From Eurosta solidaginis (lineage: Eukaryota; Arthropoda; Insecta; Diptera; Tephritidae): DNA of 64,000 nucleotides. Where the stretch lies: positions 274,562,662 to 274,626,661 of the forward strand of contig NC_090322.1 in NCBI RefSeq assembly GCF_040869045.1, in the 5' to 3' direction. A program made the position numbers and the translations under genes. A model generated the notes under the pieces. The model was not told where the DNA came from. It ran no database searches and worked only from the letters and a program-made list of their open reading frames with translations. Below are positions 20,713 through 32,357 of the stretch, in pieces (the stretch's first letter is position 1; each line of letters opens with the position of its first letter).

Positions 20713-21061
20713 CAAAGAGTTTTTATTTCTTAAGAGCCGTCACTAGATACTTTGGCAAATTACTCGATGTTTTCTCAAGGTAGTCGTTGGTTGTTTTTTT
20801 TGTGAAATACATACATTCATAAAAATACCTTCTATACATTTTCGTGGTGTATTTGTGTTTTTTTAATGATTGCATTAAATTAATTAATTAATTCTCTTTC
20901 CAAAAATCACAACTACGCAAAGTGACTACCCCGCATAAATATATGGGATGCAGTTAACCAAAACTAGCCAACACTTCCGTGAGAAAACATTCGGCATGAA
21001 TTGGTTGCTTTGTTGTTGACAAAGTATCGAGTGGCGGCTCCCAACAAATAAAAACTCTTTG
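20713..21061. mobile_element. MITE with AGAGCCGTCACT ends, copy 2
   Basis: Ends CAAAGAGTTTTTATTTCTTA and AGAGCCGTCACTAGATACTTTG, with reverse complement at 21020-21061. Flanks TTCGAAC (20706-20712) and TTCAAAC (21062-21068) form a 6/7-matching 7-bp duplication. Internal blocks (AATTAATTAATTCTCTTTCC) are shared with 13614-13958. It sits upstream of the large gene's start. Confidence 0.85.
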
Positions 21062-21258
21062 TTCAAACTAAAATACTTACAACATGAAGCGATTAGTAAA
21101 ATTAACTTATGAAATATTTGAAATACGAAATTTTGAGGTTGATTCCAATTTTTTGTATAAGTTCAATGATGTCGAGGCAGCTCCTTAAATAGGCAAATAG
21201 TTTTCACTCCATATAAATGTACGGGTACTGCAGTAAGTACATAACAGGAAAAACTAAC

Positions 21259-21443
21259 CAGGCATGCTTAACGAACGAAACGATATCATTTCGTTACGAT
21301 AATCAACGCTAATAAACGAAACGAAGTCACTTCGTTAATTTGTCGTTCTTAACGTTAATAAACGAAACGAAATGACTTCGTTTCGTTTATTAACGTTGAT
21401 TATCGTAACGAAATGATATCGTTTCGTTCGTTAAGCATGCCTG
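21259..21443. mobile_element. 185-bp hAT-type foldback MITE
   Basis: Near-perfect 69-bp inverted arms begin CAGGCATGCTTAACGAACGA; one mismatch is visible between the arms. A perfect 8-bp duplication AAACTAAC flanks it (21251-21258, 21444-21451). The CAG terminus and 8-bp duplication fit hAT. Confidence 0.92.
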
Positions 21444-21677
21444 AAACTAACTATGAGTGAACTAGTATCTGGTCAATTCATTTGGAAGAAGCTAACAACT
21501 TTTGTATGGAAAACGGCGAAAGAATCTCAGAGGTCATTTATTTCTGCGTATTTGTCAACGAAATATTTGTTTTCAGTTTTTTCTTAACAAATTTTCTAAA
21601 ACTTTTTTAAGTCCAAAATTGTATGATTTCACCATGAAAAAATTATAAATGTGCACTTTTTGAAATTTTGATAGACC

Positions 21678-21870
21678 CATGGTGGAACGATACAAGGTGG
21701 CAGCATGGGACAGCTGATTATAAACTTTTTTATTTGGTTTGATACATCAACTTCCGGCGCAGTACGATTTTGACATTTGTCCATCGAATTTACAAAAACA
21801 AAGTACATGGAATTTTAATCTATGTTTGTAGGTATGTCACCATGCTGCCACCTTGTATCTTTCCGCCATG
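21678..21870. mobile_element. 193-bp MITE with CATGGTGG ends
   Basis: 31-bp inverted ends (CATGGTGGAACGATACAAGG then TGGCAGCATGG) differ at two positions between arms. A perfect 8-bp duplication GATAGACC flanks it (21670-21677, 21871-21878). No coding capacity. Confidence 0.9.
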
Positions 21871-21947
21871 GATAGACCGAAGGATAATTTTGATACTGAT
21901 CGTGGAGAATTCTTATTGTTATTCCTATATGACACTACATTTTCTTT

Positions 21948-22000
21948 CGGTACTTTGGCAAATTACTCGATGTTTTCTCAAGGCAGTCGCTGGTCATGAT
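21948..22000. repeat. Fragment of the AGAGCCGTCACT MITE family
   Basis: GGTACTTTGGCAAATTACTC and the following GATGTTTTCTCAAGGCAGTCG match 20737-20790 of MITE copy 2; the ends are lost. Confidence 0.7.
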
Positions 22001-24276
22001 CCAATTACTAGAGGTTTGTTCTCTAATGATGGCAGAGCTTTGACACTCCCAAATTGAAAACCTGTACGAGTTGCTTTTATGAAGTAAGGAAAACGGGTAA
22101 TAATTCAATCCCCTTTAGCGAAAATTGTAGTAGAAAAGTACCTTTAATAGTATATTAGTAGTGATAATAAATTTGTCAATGCCAACAGGTTTTGGAAGAA
22201 ATAATTCATTTTCCACTAAATATTTCGTGAATTGATAAAGAGCTTTGTTGGTTTAGAATTTTATTCAAAAATACACTATATAAAAGTTTGTTTCTAAAAC
22301 TCACTATATGAGCATAAGTTCAATGGATTTTGACATAAGAGGGAGATAATGAAAAGCATTCTGAGGCGTTCTTCAATCTAATTCTAATATAGGGCGTTTT
22401 TGTGACAAATCACGAAATTGGAAGTTTCTGAAAAATATTTTGAGATAGGACATGGTCTGACAAAAAAAAATAAAAGAAAATGGCTTATTGTCTTAGAACT
22501 TTATATTCCGGTCTTGACTTTGACAGAAGAGTTCAGCTTTAATGGGGTCCTGCTACACAGGGAGTATTCACCTTTTTATTCTGAAATTTCGGAAAGCTCC
22601 TTTACGTGAAGTATTCATGGAAGTGTTCCGGATAAACCGTTATTTTGGAATATTCGGAACACGTCCGTTTTATACTATCTCACGAGGTCCGAATATACAT
22701 AATATTCAACATATAAACCGATTCCCCAAATTCTTAAATGGAGACGAATGTTCCGAAAATACGGAATGAATAAGTTAACATGGTCAATGAGTACATTTCG
22801 TTATGACATCTCCATTACAAGCAAAATGGCTGCAATTGTCAGAAAATTTGTCTGTCGAGAAAACCTCTTGAGATTGAATCATGGTCGCTGGTTTTTTTTT
22901 GTGTTTGAACTGTTTTTATTGTGAAAAAAGTCTATGGAAAATTAAATCTTGAAAGTTAAGAATAACATGTCAAGATATTTTATATTGGAGAAATATTGCT
23001 CTCGCTTTATCTTGATCGAAATTGTTCTTGTAATATGATGTTCCGTTAAAGTTCCGTGAGTTTTTTAAGCTTCGAATGCAAGTCAAAACAAAGTAGTCTC
23101 ATATTGGCATTATTGGTACACAGCCTTAGAATTAATTAGATTTTACTACTTTCAATCGTAGCTGCCAGTTAATCATATAAGTTTATTTCCAAAGTTCAAC
23201 ACTCGTTAATATTAAGAGCAGTTTAAACCCGATTTTAAGATTTTCAGAGCCGTACGTAATAGCTGAATTGTCTAATTTGGAAACTAAAACTGAATTACTA
23301 TTAGGTAGTAATCTTATTTTTAGCCTATTTTACCTATTTTGGTTGTTGTTTTAAATCACCAAATCAATAATCCACTTTAGAACGTAATTAGCATATTTTT
23401 ATCCGATCGCCAGGTATAGCTAAAATGAAAAGAATAAAGGGAATGACAAGTTTTCAAAATTAATTATAAAAAAATATTATATATTGACTCCAAATTTGGT
23501 GAGCCACATTTAATATTTAAACTAAATAAGTTAGGCCACTGTTCTATGTACAGCAAAATAATTCTCCGGTCAAGTTTTTTAAGATTCGTAATATTTTACT
23601 TCAGCGTTTTAAAAATAGGAATTTTTCGCACAATAGATAGTCGGAAATAGCGAGTCCCTTCTACCTGCGCAACTTTTAATGTTTTCTTTCACTTCATTTC
23701 TTTTATTTCTTTCCATTTACTTGAGTTTTATATTTTAGGTAAAAAAGCTAATAAATATTTTATCGTATGAGCCATGTTTGTGGTTACAGAAAGCGTGCGT
23801 ATAACGGATTTCTGAAGAGACAATAAAAACATAGACCTTTTGTTTTAGCGCTTAATATGTTTGTGAGTGCAAATGCGGTTAGGTATATGTACATGCCGCA
23901 ACTTATAGGGCTCCAGAGAGGTTTGCGGTCAATATAGTAATCAGCAGGGGATGGGAAACGATAAACTTTTAGCTCTTGTGGCATGGTTCAAATTAGGCCC
24001 ATCTCAGTCACAAAATCAACAGTCAATGGAAAAAGTGCAATTATGCACTGTATCTGGATGTAAATACATACATATGTACATGCTTACATATATATGTATA
24101 TAGGTATATGCAAGTATCATACTCGTACGTACAAATGAATACTCAAAGACTAAGATTGAAATCGGTTAAAAGGCAAGAGAAAACTAAGTGAAAGGTCATA
24201 GTTTTGTGGTTGTTTTGCTTGTTGATTGCAAACAGCTCGTGGTATTTGGTCTTATTATGGCATTAAGATTTAGCAG
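22001..24276. other. AT-rich spacer of about 2.3 kb, no gene seen
   Basis: No frame longer than about 75 codons and no inverted repeat that I can support. Microsatellite-like ATATGTATATAGG runs lie near 24090. Confidence 0.5.
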
Positions 24277-24281
24277 ATTAA

Positions 24282-25800
24282 GGCCCGGTTTTTCAGTACA
24301 AGTTCAACTTAGTTTGTAAGTTAAACCACGCTCAAACTTATTCTGCAGTTTTTCAGTCTACTTTAACTCAAGTTTAAGCTGAGCTTAAGCGGCCGATCGG
24401 ACATGGTTAAACTCTAGTTAACCTACCGGTGATTTGCGTTCGTTGGCAATGACGTCGAATATACCCAACAAGCATTTAGGCTTGAGCACCATTAGAGCTC
24501 ATGTTGATAAATAGGCATACTTCTAAGATCTCAAGAGTTGTTTCGAAACAGTGGCTCAACTCGAGAATCATAGCGTACTCAGCAAAAGAGGGCATTTTTT
24601 ATAAAACAAAAAATGCTATTACTTAAGTTGAAAAAATCTAATTAACAACTTGTGATTCTCTAACTGGACTCAATGTAAGATTCCATACCACAGAATTTTA
24701 ACGAAAAAAAATAAAATATATATAATTTAAAAAATAAATTAACATGAGGCGCGATAGTCTCCGAAAAATTTTTAGGCCGAGTTTCTCTTCCAATTTGCGT
24801 CGCGCTCCTTTTAATTTTACCTACAAATTGGCGGGACGGGACCTACTTGTTTTATGCCGACCCCGAAGGGCATCTGCAAGCTGAGAGCTTTACATGGCAG
24901 AAATACAGTCGGAGCGCTTGCCAAACACTGTCGAGGGGCGACCCCGCTTAGAAAAACTTTATTTCTAAAATTTTTATGTTGCTTTGCCCGGGGTGCGAAC
25001 CCAGTGCATTCGGTGTGGCAGGCGGAGCACGCTACCATCACATCACGGCGACCTTCTATATAATTTATTTTTGATTAATTACGCTTCATTACTGCTAACC
25101 AGGTGTTTATATCTCACAATAAACAGCTGTTGGTTTTGGTGGCGCCTTGGAGATTTTATTCAACACCTCAGCCCGATATGCAATGTAGGATATCACCTGG
25201 AGAAATGTGTTGAATATTCATTTGAGAACTGTACATTTCTCAAAATCTATCGAAATTAGGAAAATAATTGGAAAATATGAATGACGTTGGAAATAACACG
25301 AAAACTTTTAATTTTACAAAATTTTCAAAAGGTTGGATAGTAATTGGAGAATGAAGTTGGATATCAATGCGAGAATTATCTGGTTTAAGAATAATTAAAT
25401 AATGATGCTGGATATCACTTCCGGAACTAGATATATATTTCGCTGGAGAATTTTTTTCCCTGTTTGTTGGGTAAACAAAATACAGCTGTTGCCGTATTTA
25501 CAAATTATCTAGATAATAAAAGAACTAATGTTGTCGCACAAAAACGCATACCGCAAAGGCGGCTTTAAATTGTGACTGAAAAATTGCTCAGTAGTTTAAC
25601 TGGAGTTTGAATTTGACTAGAATTTAAGCAAACTTAGTTTAAGCTTAGCTAAACCAACCGAGTTTAAACTACAGTTAAAGTTGCCACTTAGGCCGCTTAA
25701 GCTGAGATGAGCAGCAAAATTTTATGTTATCGAACAAATTGGCAAGGTTAAACTCTAGTCAACTTTAACTAGAGTTTAAACTCGCACTGAAAAACTAGGC
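24282..25800. mobile_element. Terminal-inverted-repeat element of 1.5 kb with subterminal AGTTTAA repeats, carrying a SINE
   Basis: Ends GGCCCGGTTTTTCAGT and ACTGAAAAACTAGGC are inverted copies (about 13 of 15). ATTAA flanks both sides (24277-24281, 25801-25805). The 100-250 bp next to each end are full of AGTTTAAACT/AGTTAAAC-type motifs in both orientations, a pattern typical of transposase-binding subterminal repeats. No transposase is visible; a SINE occupies 24728-25053. Confidence 0.7.
24728..25053 (-). mobile_element. tRNA-derived SINE, copy 2
   Basis: Reverse complement of the family: head at 25053 (CGCCGTGATGTGATGGTAGC, CTGGGTTCGCACCCCGG as B-box region) and tail at the AAAAATAAATT run near 24730. 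The body blocks TTCTCTTCCAATTTGCGTCG and GGCGACCCCGCTTAG are present. Confidence 0.88.
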
Positions 25801-25897
25801 ATTAATAAATAAAAATAAAATTAGTAGCCTACACGCTATTAGGTATATGTCCATTAGGGTGGAAACACAAAATTTATTGGGCAAAGCTCACAGAGTA

Positions 25898-26376
25898 CCC
25901 CTATCCTCCGATTTACACGGTACTTGTTTTACACGATTTCGCTTTTACACGGTTCATAAATCAGCAAAATTTGAAAAACTCCGAAGATTCACAACTCATT
26001 AAAAACCTTTATGAGTCCCCTTGGCGACACTGATTGCAATATTGAGGGATTCCTCTTATTGTGAATATGTATGTATATAACCAAACGCAGAGTACATATA
26101 AAGTTCATGTGGAAGGAAAATCGTTTGATGAAAATTTGAACAAAAAGCCATAACTTTTACTATTATTGCGAGTTTTTTTGGTTTGAACTGGTAAGTTATC
26201 GATTGAATTATCTTTTCGTGAACCTTCATTAAGACGTTTTAGTTTTGTTTTATTTAAATAAATGACTGAATTGGGTAGTTTTTTCGCTTTACACGGTTTT
26301 TGTATAGGAAAACGAAGATTTCACTTTACACGGTTTTGTCTGGAACCGATCTTCCGTGTAAATCGGGGGATAGGTG
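25898..26376. mobile_element. TA-flanked TIR element (Tc1/mariner or pogo-like)
   Basis: Inverted ends CCCCTATCCTCCGATTTACACGG and CCGTGTAAATCGGGGGATAGGTG lie inside TA dinucleotides (25896-25897, 26377-26378). The motif TTTACACGG recurs several times at both ends. ACACGG-rich ends recall pogo/Tigger elements; this is inference. No transposase frame. Confidence 0.75.
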
Positions 26377-26420
26377 TATATTAATTTTGTTCGCATAACG
26401 GTACCCCGTAACGGCAGAAA

Positions 26421-26861
26421 CTAATCGAGATAGATATAGACTTCTATATAACAAAATGATCTGGGCGAAAAAAGAAATTCATTTAGCCATGTCCGCCCGT
26501 CCGTCGGTCCGTCTGTCCGTAAACACGATAACTTGAGTAAATTTTGAGGTATCTTAATGAAATTTGGTATGTAAGTTCCTGGGCACTCATCTCAGATCGC
26601 TATTTAAAATGAACGAAATCGGGCTATAACGACGCCCACTTTTTCGATCTCAAAAATTTCGAAAATCCAAATACCGATAGGTAGGTGACTTGGTAGGTAG
26701 GGTTGACCTTATGACGAAGAATAGAAAATTAGTAAAATTTTGAACAATGGGCGTGGCACCGCCCACCTTCAAAAGAAGGTAATTTAAAAGTTTTACACGC
26801 AGTAATTTGGCAGCTGAGTATGTAATGTTCGGTTACACCCGAACTTAGCCTTCCTTACTTG
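26421..26861 (+). mobile_element. DINE-1/Helentron-like element, copy D (5'-truncated)
   Basis: Begins within the TCGAGATAGATATAGACTTC block and keeps GTCCGTCTGTCCGT, AACACGATAACTTGAGTAAA and GGGCGTGGCACCGCCC. It ends with CTGAGTAT, the GTTCGG/CCGAAC hairpin and CCTTACTTG at 26861. The tandem array is absent. Confidence 0.8.
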
Positions 26862-27451
26862 TTTTTCTTTTTGGTGTAGTTGAAATTCGGTTCAGGATCT
26901 CTAAAAAGTTAATTTGTAAAAATGTCAGCTTTTAATTTTATTGTTAAGAGGTGGCTCATGGAGATTTTTGTTTTACCATAAAAATCACATGGGACATATT
27001 TTTATTGGAAAGGCATCGGCGGCTTAAGTAATAGTACTGCTGCGATGACCAAAACATGCATATTCTTATAGGATACTTTCCGAATCTAAAGACTTTCTTA
27101 CTAAGAATAAGAACGATAAACTTCATGGAAAATACAATATTATTCATTTTCAAGCAATTATTTAGTGATAAAGTGGAAATAATTATGGTAGCCATAGTAA
27201 CCTCTTAATATTAAAATTAAAAGCTGAGATTTTTGAAGCCTAACTTTTTCGACGTTCGAAACAATGAGGCTATCTATTCACGTAGGCTTGCTTTTCAGCT
27301 TAATTGCTTAGGTGTTGATAATTTTTACTCCATAACAAAATATGTACAGACATAATTTTTCAACAGATGAACTGATAATAATGATGACGTGAATTAGCCA
27401 AATATTTTGACAATACAAAAAAGATAACATATGGCCAGAATAAAACATAAA
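26862..27451. other. Spacer, no gene seen
   Basis: AT-rich; the 79-codon minus frame at 26956-27195 has no protein-like pattern. Confidence 0.5.
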
Positions 27452-28068
27452 TGTTGTCGCTGTGGTAGCAGTGCTTGGCCCATCGCCCTCCGCGACCAAT
27501 CACAAATGTCACCAGTGTCCTCTAACGGCAGTCCCACGAAATTTACTGTTTCAACAGGGGTGGACCATAATGAGAGGGGTGTTAGAGGCGTTGGTTCCAC
27601 ATTACAATTAAAAAGATGGTTGGTGTCATGTGGGGACACATTGCAAGCAGGACATACATTTTTTATGTCGGGCTTTGATTCTGGATAGGTAAGCGTTTAA
27701 CTTGTTACAGTATCCAGATCGAAGTTGAGCTAGAGTGACGCGCGTTTCCCTAGGGAGAGTGGGTTCCTCCTCTGCTAGTTCTGGGTATTTTTCTTTAAGT
27801 AACGAATTTGCCGGGCAACTCCTGGCAAAGATGTTCGCCGCCTGTTTGTGGATATTACCGAGGACCTGCATGTGCTTTTTTGCTTCATACGGCTATGTTC
27901 TCAGGTTCTCATAATGCTTACGGAGATAACCCCTTAAGCTCTGGGCGGTGTAGCTTTATCAATCAGATGTCTGTTGGGATGCCCAGGTTCCTGGGTATTC
28001 AACATAAACTTTTTGGTTAGCATTTCATTTCTCTCCCTAATGGGGAGTACTCTCGCCTCATTGTGTAG
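27452..28068 (-). pseudogene. Jockey-like LINE, 3' fragment
   Basis: Reverse complement matches 3860-4470 of the first LINE closely. It encodes RETRVTLAQLRSGYCNKLNAYL and the SPHDTNHLFNCNVEP zinc-finger region, split by a frameshift near 27640. The 3' end lies at TGGTAGCAGTGC with a degraded (CAA)n tail; the 5' side is cut at 28068, 12 bases before a solo LTR. Confidence 0.88.
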
Positions 28069-28080
28069 ATAATAAAATAT

Positions 28081-28599
28081 TGTAACGAATTTAGCGCAAA
28101 TCCTCTTATTCGCAACCTTCTACTAACGTTCGTATCGCTAAACTCTTGAATAAATAACTCCAATATTTAATAATGCAAAATGGCCTTAATTAAAGTACTT
28201 CACAATAACACTGATACTTCACAACCAATAGCTTGCTTAAATGAAACTGATTATCGCGCCTCTACTGTTTCGGCCTTTTATACTCTTTGATTTCTCGTTT
28301 GCATACTTCTAGGCTCTTCCAGAATTTACTTAGTTACTGCTATATAATTATAACTACAGAGGCACGTGTATAGCTTCTCATATGCGCGTGTATTTGTGAG
28401 CGAAACTTCCACAATTATAATTGCATACTTTTGGGAGCATCTCTGATAAGATATCTGCATGTGTTTGTGCGTCTCTTCTCCGCTGCGTGTACATACATAT
28501 GTGTAGACATAATGATTGATCTATTGATGTGCATACAAGTCACTGCTTAGCATCGCTTACATATGACAGTACGCCTTAGTGTTGCTAATATTCGTAACA
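28081..28599 (-). mobile_element. Solo LTR of the 5051 family
   Basis: Minus strand TGTTACGAATATTAGCAACA...ATTCGTTACA with a perfect 4-bp duplication ATAT on both sides (28077-28080, 28600-28603). The TATA region, GTGAGCG block and CAGATATC block match the LTRs at 5051. No internal sequence remains. Confidence 0.92.
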
Positions 28600-28626
28600 A
28601 TATAATACATATATGTAGATAAAACA

Positions 28627-31288
28627 CGAGCTGCGGCTGCAAGCGGACGTCTGTCTTGGAGCAAGCGGTTCGCTATATAAACGCGGAAGTAATATTTTCA
28701 CCCCCGCTGAGCGGGTTGAGCGCTGGGACCCGCCACGTCAAACCACACTCCAATGAAAATCAACAACAAGCCTCGAATAAAATAAGCGCAGTTCCGACGT
28801 CGGATTCCTGGTGGGAGAGAGATTTTGTCGCCAAGTATTGGCGTCCACGTCTGTGGACGAACGTCTCGCCGCTATCCGAATAAAAGCAAAATTTTTTAAA
28901 ATATCATTCATCTGCGCCCACGCACCGACAGAGGAGAAAGACGATGAGGCGAAAGACGCTTTTTATGAGCGCACATATGAGCGCTGCCCCCGCCATGATA
29001 TAAAAGTCGTGCTTGTCGACTTTAACGCCAGGGTGGGCAAAGAAGGTGTTTTGGGCCCTACAGTCGGAAAGTTCAGTCTACACAATGAAACTTCTCCTAA
29101 TGGACTGAGGCTGATTGACTTTGCCGGTGCTCGAAACAGGATCATATCCAGTACGAGGTTTATGCATAAAAAGATACATCAAGCTACATGGCTGTCCCCC
29201 AATCGGAATACTCGCGATCAGATCGATCACGCTGTGATGACGGACGACATGTCTCCAGTGTTTTAGATGTGCGCACGATCCGAGGACCTTACGTCGACTA
29301 GGATCATTATTTCGTCGCAGCCAAAATACGCAACCGCCTCTTTCGCGGCTAAAACCAAGGAACAATAAACACAAGGAAATCTAGACGTCGAAAGGCTGCA
29401 ATCGCAACAGACTGACAATGGTTTCGCAATTAGACTCTCACAACTGCTATCTGAGAGCACAACTCAGCCTGAAGGAATGCTGGAGCATATCTCCAAAGCA
29501 CTTCATACTGCGGCCGAGGAAAACATTGGTTACCGGCGGCCACGAAAAAACAACTGGTACGATGAAGATTTCCGCGTTGCAACCGAAAGAAAAGACGCTG
29601 CTTACAGGGCTTACTGGGCAAAAGCGAGCACAACAAGAGGAGTGTGTGAACGCTACCGCAAGTTAAAACGGGAAGCGAGACGCCCTTTCAGGAAGAAAAA
29701 AGCAGAGGCAGAAAGGCGTGAGTGCGAGGAGCTTGAGCTGCTAGCCACCAGGAATAACGCCCGAAAATTTTAACAAAAAATTCGGCCACAGACAGGTTTT
29801 AAGACCGGGACAAACTCCTGTAAGAACGAAGGCAGTGGGCGCAGATGGATTGCCTGCGGAGCTATTCAAATACGGTGGCGAGAAGTTGGTAAGGCGCATT
29901 CATCAGCTTCTTCGCAAAATATGGGCGGACGAGTGCATGCCCGACGATTGGAATCCAAGTGCTCTTTGCCCAGTCCACAAGAAGGGGGATACTACAAACT
30001 GCACCAACTATCGCGGAATCAGCCTTCTTAATATCGCATATAAGGTCCTGTCAAGTGTATTGTGCGAAAGAATGAAGCCCACCGTTAATCGGCTGATTGG
30101 ACTTTATCAGTGCGGCTTCAGACCTGGTAAATCTACCATCGACCAGATTTTCACAGTGCCCCAAATCTTGGAAAAACCCGCGCAAAAAGAATGGACACAC
30201 ATCACCTCTTCGTCGATTTTAAAGCCGCCTTCGACAGAACGAAGATGAGCTGCCTATATGCCGCTATGTCTGAATTTGGTTTCCCCGCAAAACTTATACG
30301 GCTGTGCAAAATGACGTTGAGCAACACCATCAGCTCAGTCAGAATTGGGAAGGACCTCTCCGAGCCGTTCGAAACTAAACGAGGTTTCAGACAGGGTGAC
30401 TCCCTATCGTGCGATTTCTTTAATTTGATGCTGGAGAAAATTATACTAGCTGCAGATCTTAACCGCTCTGGAACAATATTCTATAAAAGCGTGCAATTAC
30501 TGGCATATGCTGATAACATTGATATCATCGGGATAAACACCCGCGCCGTTAGTTCTGCTTACTCCAAACTGGAAAAAGAAACGGTAAAGAAGGGTTTGAT
30601 GGTGAGTGAGGAGAAAACGAAGTTCCTGCTGTCATCGAGCAAAGAGTCAGAGCATATGCGCCTTGGCAACCACGCTACTGTTGGCAGCCATAATTTCGAA
30701 ATAGTAAAAGACTCCGTTTATTTGGGAACCAGCATCAACACTAGGAATAACATCAGCTTTGAAATCCAGCGCAGAATCAAACTTGCTACTAAATGCTACT
30801 TTGGACTAGGTAGACAATTGAAAAGTAAAGTCCTCTCTCGGCAAACGAGAATCATACTCTAAAAGTCACTTATCGTTCCCGTCCTGCTATATGGTGCAGA
30901 AGCATGGACCATGACAACATCAGATGAAGCAGCTGCGGGAGTGTTCGAGAGAAAAGTTCTTCGAAAGATTTATGGACCTCTACGTTTTGGAGATGGCGAG
31001 TACCGAAGAACATTTAACGATGAGCTGTACGAGCTATACGCAGACATCAACATAGTCCAGCGAATTAAAAATGACGCTCCGGCCAAGAAAGTGTTTCTAT
31101 CGGAACCCGCCTATGGAAGCAGAGGTAGAGGGCGGTTCCTTCTCCGCTGGAAGTACCAGGTGGAAAACGATTTAACTCCCTTGGTGGGACCAATTGGTGC
31201 CGGTTGGCAGAGAGTAGGAGTGACTGGAGCGCCTTGTTGGACGGCCATAACCGTTTAAACGGTTAAGCGCCAATTAAGTAAGTAAGGA
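28627..31288 (+). pseudogene. RTE-type non-LTR retrotransposon, decayed, with target duplication
   Basis: A 10-bp duplication AGATAAAACA brackets the element (28617-28626, 31289-31298), and the 3' end carries a short TAAGTAAGTAAGG tail, as in RTE elements. Pieces in order: endonuclease (28811-29266: ICAHAPTEEKDD, VDFNARVGKEG, SPNRNTRDQIDHAV; the usual GDFN is VDFN), linker (29477-29773), reverse transcriptase (29835-30862: YRGISLLNIAYKVLS, CGFRPGKSTIDQI, FRQGDSLSCDFF) and C-terminal domain (30911-31258: GVFERKVLRKIYGPLR). The catalytic box reads YADN instead of YADD (about 30507-30518). Several frameshifts, a stop near 30860, an N-terminal endonuclease deletion and a loss between QRIK and NDAPAKK also disable it. 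The gene is often annotated in fly genomes as craniofacial development protein 2-like, a misnomer. Confidence 0.92.
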
Positions 31289-31298
31289 AGATAAAACA

Positions 31299-32308
31299 TA
31301 AATTTTAGCGACTTCATTAAAAACAATCAACAAATACATACAAACAAATCTTAATGGTTTATCAAAGCACTTATGGAGTTGCGCACAATGCAAAACTAGG
31401 GCCCTTTTAATACAATCTGCTTAAATTTCAGACCTATTACTAAATTTTCGATTTTTTTAAACAAATCGCAACAGGTTATTTTTGTTTAAATATCGACATA
31501 TGCCTAGTTACAGTGAAATACCTCATAAAAAATTTTCTATTCTCTTTGTGGTGCATGCACAAATACTATATACATACATACATACATTTGCTACAAATGT
31601 AACTACAACAAGAGCAATAAAAAAATAAATTGGTTATGGGGTTGAGCTCCCCTTAAAGATTTTTCGTCAATGGTAAACGTACGAATAGGGTGAATGAGGA
31701 CAGTCTTAGCGGTGTTGTTCACAGACGACCTTTATTAGAACAGTTTACGTATCTATAAAATTTGTGATAGTGAGTTATTTCAAATTCAGAGTGCAAGGGA
31801 AACTCGCGTTCCAAATTAGTATGCCAACAGAGAACAATATAGAAGAAATTCTGCAAAATATTTCTAATGATTTATGAGGCTTTGCGCAATATATAACAAG
31901 AATGAATATAAAAAAATGGATTAATTGAGATAAGGTGTGAATAAGTAGGAAATTATGGTGATTCAAGCGGGGCTTATACTTAATGCTCGGAATTCGGCTT
32001 TGAATGCTTTTAAACAGGGGCTGAAACTGTTATTCCTTTTATAATATAAGTCCTTGCAAGACTATTAATTTTGGACTTTAAATATATTTGGATCAAGATA
32101 AACATTTTTTTCGGATTTTTATTCTTTGAGTCCGATAGAACTAGTTAAACTCGGACCTTTAAAAATAAAAGTCCCGAAATAAAAGTTAAATCAAGACTTT
32201 TATTTTTTAAGGCCGAAATAAAAGTCCCGCTTGATAACAAAGAAACGGCTCATCCGAAATAACATTTTTTTTAATTTCTTTTTATATTATGTGTACATAT
32301 GGGACCAC
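31299..32308. other. Spacer with AATAAAAGTC-type repeats
   Basis: No gene. About 32140-32240 holds TTTAAAAATAAAAGTCCCGA and related copies in both orientations, perhaps the interior of the element whose 3' end is at 32309-32357. A CATACATACATACAT microsatellite lies at 31571-31586. Confidence 0.4.
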
Positions 32309-32357
32309 GCGCTGGGTATATTGTTCGGTTTCGCCCAAACTTAGACTTCCTTACTTG
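32309..32357 (+). repeat. Helentron-like 3' end, divergent subfamily
   Basis: GCGCTGGGTATATTGTTCGG, a hairpin (GTTCGGTTTCGCCCAAAC) and CTTCCTTACTTG match the 3' terminal design of copies A-E, but the subterminal repeat is GCGCTGGGTATA. The matching 5' end was not found. Confidence 0.6.
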
